Below, piece after piece: positions 31,093 to 34,223 of a stretch of 34,223 nt of DNA. The translations under genes and the position numbers were made by a program. A model generated the notes under the pieces. That model saw only the letters and a program-made list of their open reading frames with translations, made no database searches and was not told where the DNA came from. How positions within the stretch are numbered: position 1 is the first letter of the stretch; each line of letters begins with the position of its first letter. The DNA lies in the NCBI GenBank assembly GCA_008931825.1, contig QXVZ01017929.1, forward strand, positions 1-34,223, in the 5' to 3' direction. Source of the stretch: Phallusia fumigata (lineage: Eukaryota; Chordata; Ascidiacea; Phlebobranchia; Ascidiidae).

Positions 31093-33900
31093 CTGAAAAA
31101 AGTGTTAAAATCAAATACCCGCAAATAGATGTGATTTTGGGGTTCACCTTTTAACACATTTTCTCTAAAAAGCAATACAATTTGTAGATTGCAAGAGATA
31201 AAAATGTGTTTACCGCTACAAGTTTTTCCATCACTATTCATAAAATATCCTTCAGGACAAAAACATTGCGCTGCTCCGGTTGTATCGATGCCACACTGGT
31301 GAGAACATCCCAATTCCTCCTACAAATAAATAAGCCCCGTTAACTTATATACTTGACCCAAAGGATGGCAGTAAGCCACGGCGGTACAGTACGCAGCAAA
31401 TACCATCAATTGGTAGGCTACCGCTGTACGGTGTACACTCTTCGCAACGAGGTACGAGGAACGCACAACTTAATACGAACCGCACTGTCATCCTTGCTTG
31501 ACCAAACGTGTACATACCAGAAGGAGCAATACAAGTTGTTACCTTGTCGCAAGCAGGTTGATCATCACTAACAATTTCAGGAGCAAGGACGAATGGCCCG
31601 ATTGATATTTTATTTTCTGCTTCATTGCCTTTACTTGTAAGTGATCTCTTCACTTGAGGAGCTGGCTCATGAGCGACTGGTGTTGAACAATCCTGTTGGC
31701 AATAACGTGACAGGTTGGATGTTGGAAGTAGTGGAGTTTAGGTGCTGTGAGGTAGCGGATATCAGGGCGTAACAGTTGATATCAGGGAAGTAATAATGGC
31801 TAGATCAGTGCTTCCATGCTTCCGAACAGGGAAGGACTTCCTTCCAAGGAGGAACTTTATGAGTTAAGGGGAGGATTTCCACATTACAGTTAAGCTAAGG
31901 TAGATCAGTGGTTCCAAACCTTTTAATATTACTTTATATCACTTCTTGTCTAAAAGGGAGGAATGAAAGGTTCCAAAATGAGTAATGGGTGAAAATGGAA
32001 ACCAATGGGGTAAATAATATACAGAGATAACCGTCACATATACGTGAATTAACTAGTTAACAAAACTTATTTAATTTTCGATTGGAATATGGCATTAAAT
32101 TTGCTTAGGCTTGGATGTGTTGAGGTTGTAGGTTTGAACCCCACTTGCACAAACTTGTACATAATTCTAAGACTTGAGTGATTCTTATACAATGTTTCAG
32201 TAAAGCAAATAAACTTCTTACTATTTCACAGTCAATGCTTTCGGTTAATTCACAGATGTTCATGTTGCACGTGACCCACAATTTCTGTTCAACATCTGAG
32301 TCACCAGCCCAACCGAATCCCTGGAATGAGAACCCGAACACACGGGGATCGGTCAAGTTGTAGATAACATTCCCATCCGCAGTAAGAGGATCTTCCACTA
32401 CACAACTGCAAAGAAGGGGTTAAGTTTTATTGCAGCTTTCGTTGTGTTACAAGTCCTCACCCGTCGCTGACTACTGAATAAACGACCCCAGTTTCGTTTT
32501 CGGAAGGTCTTACTTCGCACTTCATCCCCTAAACATTAAAAACAATACAAAGTAGAACTATTTGAATACCAATTTTATACCGTACCTGCAAAACCATGTC
32601 GGTATCGGGTTCCACATCAATCATGACTCCGATATAAACAGGAGATCCAATTGTTATTGCTTGAGCATTTTCCACTGTAGCAAAAGTGTCCGATGTATAA
32701 CGAGCCATTTCCATTGTGAATGACGACGATGTTTTGCCCAAATTCACTTCAACGTGACTGTAGAAAGAGAATTTGTATGTCACTGAAATATCTTGCCTGC
32801 GGTGGGATTCGAACCCACGACAGGAGCCTAACCAGGGCCTGGCGCTCTACCAACTGAGTGGTAAGCTTGGAATCACAGACACCGCTGCATGCTGCACATG
32901 TCAGCTTCTAGTAGTGAATCGCCAGTTGGTCAACTACTTTGAATTATATGCGAACCAACATACATGCCAGTGTGGGTTTTACTTACTGCACGATATTGGT
33001 ATAAGTTATTGGCAGCAGAACTGCACAGCTAAACCTGCTGACCTAATAAGAACCAGGAGAGGTTGATGCATCGAGACAAGTCCTGATTTGGCGTAAGAGC
33101 ATTGGAACACTACGGTCGGCCATTCCTCTGTACGGGTTATCACTTGTGATGAAGTGGAGCGAACCAGCAAGATCTTGTACGTCACCACGATTTCAGTGTC
33201 GCTCTCCTGCAACGAAACACCACAAACAGAAAATCTCTCGTTGTCATTAGATAGAGGTAGACAACGCGATTGAATTGCGTCTTTTTGCTAAAATTTTGTT
33301 TTTAGCAGTTTATTATTCTTATAATTTGAATAACATTTCAGCTCAACCACTGATCTCACATTGATATTTGCTGAACATTGTTCCATCCCAGCCTGGAACG
33401 ACATTTCGTATTTGTCTGTTTCGTTGTTCATCGTTGCAGAGCAGTCAGCCAGTGGTCTCAGATCGTCACCAACCATTTGCAGTTGGTAACCAGCTTCGGG
33501 AACCAATGAACGAATATAGCTTCCTTGAATGCTGTGAAAATAACCAGACACAAAATTGGGAGAAAAAGTCGCGATGACAAATGAGAAAACAGAACTTTAC
33601 AACCGCAATCATCCAACAAGTTTTAAAAGGCAAACTACTGTTTCAGAGCATGTTTGAAATAGTAAAATATAACATCTTTAAACGTTTTTGATTTGGAATA
33701 ATGATTCCACTGGCGTCAAATTATACTGCAGCAATATTGTTTCTGGTCAATTGCAAATTTTAAAGAAAATCCGGATTGTTGTTTACGAAAAGTAATGTTT
33801 CTCTGCATCAAGTGATCTTTTTGTTTCACTCAGTAATTCGGTTTTAGTGTTAAAACTCACCTTGCCAAGACCCGGTTGAAGGAACAGTCAGTTGTGATCA
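30965..33900 (-). CDS. Membrane-anchored ZP-domain protein with C-terminal EGF module (5' end outside window)
   Basis: Nine minus-strand exons with consistent phases: 33861-33900, 33360-33531, 33043-33206, 32586-32757, 32461-32528, 32222-32405, 31543-31692, 31214-31319, 30965-31092, giving about 393 residues to the stop. The order is ZP-N (cysteines in TDC, ADC, EQC, FQC), ZP-C (KCE, GCV, TCN, ICE), a basic cleavage-like QVKRS, a hydrophobic ISIGPFVL resembling the external hydrophobic patch of ZP precursors, a six-cysteine EGF-like module, a transmembrane helix and a short basic tail ending RKKNEKR. ZP modules polymerise into extracellular matrices such as egg coats; the hydrophobic patch controls polymerisation until cleavage (family knowledge). 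Signal peptide and any N-terminal domains lie upstream. Which ZP protein this is cannot be told; an egg-coat or epithelial role is inference. Confidence 0.88.
31214..31319 (-). CDS. ZP gene exon: EGF-like module
   Basis: Encodes EELGCSHQCGIDTTGAAQCF and CPEGYFMNSDGKTCS. With the cysteine from the preceding exon it gives the six-cysteine EGF pattern C-x6-C-x3-C-x8-C-x-C-x12-C. Donor AGCG|GTAAAC, phase 1. Confidence 0.9.
31361..31495. mobile_element. Small MITE, copy 2 (135 bp)
   Basis: Terminal inverted repeats AAGGATGGCAGT and (reversed) AAGGATGACAGT, flanked by CTTGACCCA and CTTGACCAA, an apparent target duplication with one mismatch. Inserted in a ZP-gene intron. Confidence 0.7.
31543..31692 (-). 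CDS. ZP gene exon: cleavage site and hydrophobic patch
   Basis: 50 codons beginning DCSTPVAHEPAPQVKRS and containing ENKISIGPFVLAPEIVSDD. KRS is a plausible proprotein-convertase site and ISIGPFVL a plausible hydrophobic patch. The final CDK starts the EGF module. Both assignments are by position and composition. Confidence 0.8.
32222..32405 (-). CDS. ZP gene exon: ZP-C end
   Basis: Encodes CVVEDPLTADGNVIYNLTD, VFGFSFQGFGWAGDSDVEQK and LWVTCNMNICEI. The sequence C-x-x-x-x-P and F-x-F-x-x-F with V-x-C-x-x-x-x-C is standard ZP-C. Donor ATA|GTAAGA, phase 0. Confidence 0.9.
32461..32528 (-). CDS. ZP gene exon: ZP-C middle
   Basis: 68 bp encoding GMKCEVRPSENETGVVYSVV, then SDG split by the donor GG|GTGAGG, phase 2. 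Contains an NET glycosylation motif and a ZP-C cysteine. Confidence 0.85.
32586..32757 (-). CDS. ZP gene exon: start of ZP-C
   Basis: Encodes HVEVNLGKTSSSFTMEMARY, AITIGSPVYIGVMIDVE and DMVLQ. The I-x-x-G-x-P-V-Y-I-x-V motif matches the conserved hydrophobic strand of ZP-C. Donor GCAG|GTACGG, phase 0. A family 2 SINE ends close upstream of the acceptor. Confidence 0.9.
32797..32955 (-). repeat. tRNA-like SINE (family 2), copy 2
   Basis: On the minus strand: CTAGAAGCTGACATGTGCAG, CATGCAGCGGTGTCTGTGAT, A-box CAGTTGGTAGAGCGCC and B-box TCGTGGGTTCGAATCCCACC. Inserted in the ZP-gene intron just upstream of exon 32586-32757. Confidence 0.75.
33043..33206 (-). CDS. ZP gene exon: end of ZP-N
   Basis: Encodes ESDTEIVVTYKILLVRS, TRTEEWPTVVFQCSYAKSG and the start of the inter-domain segment. 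The V-T-Y-x-I-x-x-x and F-x-C-x-Y patterns are typical ZP landmarks. Donor TTAG|GTCAGC, phase 2. Confidence 0.88.
33360..33531 (-). CDS. ZP gene exon: ZP-N core
   Basis: Encodes IQGSYIRSLVPEAGYQL, DLRPLADCSATMNNETD and GMEQCSANIN. Contains two ZP-N cysteines and an N-glycosylation motif NET. Acceptor phase 2, donor AAT|GTGAGA in phase 0. Confidence 0.88.
33861..33900 (-). CDS. ZP gene exon: start of ZP-N
   Basis: 40-bp exon reading ITTDCSFNRVLA, between a TTTTTCAG acceptor and a GCAAG|GTGAGT donor. Phase 1 in, phase 2 out. It supplies the first ZP cysteine. The preceding exon is not in the window. Confidence 0.7.
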
Positions 33901-34007
33901 CTGAAAAACCAAGACTTTTGTTTGAAATATAAGACGAGAATTTACCAAGGACTGAGCTTCCACAAATTTTACATTGCAAAAGTAGGAGTTTCTAATCTCA
34001 GATAGAT

Positions 34008-34223
34008 GTCGCCTTGTATTCGTAAGGATGGTGGTTCCAATCCAAGCTCGGCCTCCGAGAATACCCAGTGGTTGCTGCAACCACCTTGCATTCGTAAGGT
34101 TGGTGGTTCTAATCCCAAATCAGCCTTTAAGATCACCCAGTGGTTAGTGCAACCGCCTTGTATTTGTAAGGTTGGTGGTTCTAATCCCAGCTCGGCCTCT
34201 AAGATCACCCAGTGGTTAGTGCA
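34008..34223 (+). repeat. Second array of the 72-bp tRNA-like unit (runs off window end)
   Basis: Three copies with the same A-box-like and B-box-like motifs as 18505-18822 and period 72 (landmarks near 34055, 34127, 34199). Continues beyond the window. Confidence 0.85.

Noticed and set aside
31893-31990. CAGTGGTTCCAAACC-like hAT terminus in a ZP intron
   Set aside because: No matching opposite terminus or target duplication was found.

Overview
The window looks like nuclear DNA of an invertebrate chordate, most likely a tunicate such as Ciona. It is AT-rich, its genes have many short exons with GT-AG introns, its closest recognisable protein matches are animal families (a DCLK3-type doublecortin kinase and a zona pellucida protein), and it carries eukaryotic tRNA genes, tRNA-derived SINEs, hAT-like MITEs and minisatellites. 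The organism is inferred; no marker in the sequence fixes the species.

All confident protein-coding sequence is on the minus strand. The main gene (about 29638 down to 1095) is a doublecortin-like kinase, closest to DCLK3 from memory of that family. I built its exon chain by hand and every junction keeps the reading frame. From 5' to 3' it has: a start exon (29547-29638); three exons completing a first doublecortin (DCX) domain (29340-29393, 27845-27969, 26506-26622); a linker exon (9613-9764); a second DCX domain (9270-9425, 7945-8024, 7171-7279); an Arg/Glu-rich charged linker (6602-6768, 6085-6249, 5783-5971, tentatively 5449-5478); then kinase exons from the GGDLF motif to the stop (2860-3006, 2223-2355, 1821-1988, 1095-1300). 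The kinase N-lobe (glycine loop, VAIK lysine, helix-C glutamate) could not be found between 3007 and 5448. That stretch holds four single-base Ns at repeat boundaries, so a hidden assembly gap is the likeliest reason.

Between the DCX1 exons and the linker exon lie four further minus-strand open segments that start with ATG and end at a GT donor: 20389-20542, 17123-17204, 12970-15091 (707 codons) and 10512-11760 (416 codons). All four, and the DCX1 exon, end in phase 1, which is the phase the linker exon accepts. The simplest reading is alternative first exons giving one kinase gene with several N-termini, some with two DCX domains and some with one. This is inference and needs transcript data.

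Upstream, at 30965-33900, is the 3' part of a second minus-strand gene: a membrane-anchored zona pellucida (ZP) domain protein with an EGF-like module placed unusually between the ZP domain and the transmembrane helix. Its 5' exons lie beyond the window.

The remaining sequence is introns and intergenic DNA rich in repeats: a dispersed 70-bp tandem repeat at five places, two head-to-tail arrays of a 72-bp tRNA-like unit, 33-bp and 85-bp minisatellites, two SINE families, a hAT-type element with target-site duplication, a small MITE family, and a plus-strand tRNA-Ser/tRNA-Ala pair at 23.6-23.7 kb. The palindrome TGACGTCA occurs 15 times, far above chance.
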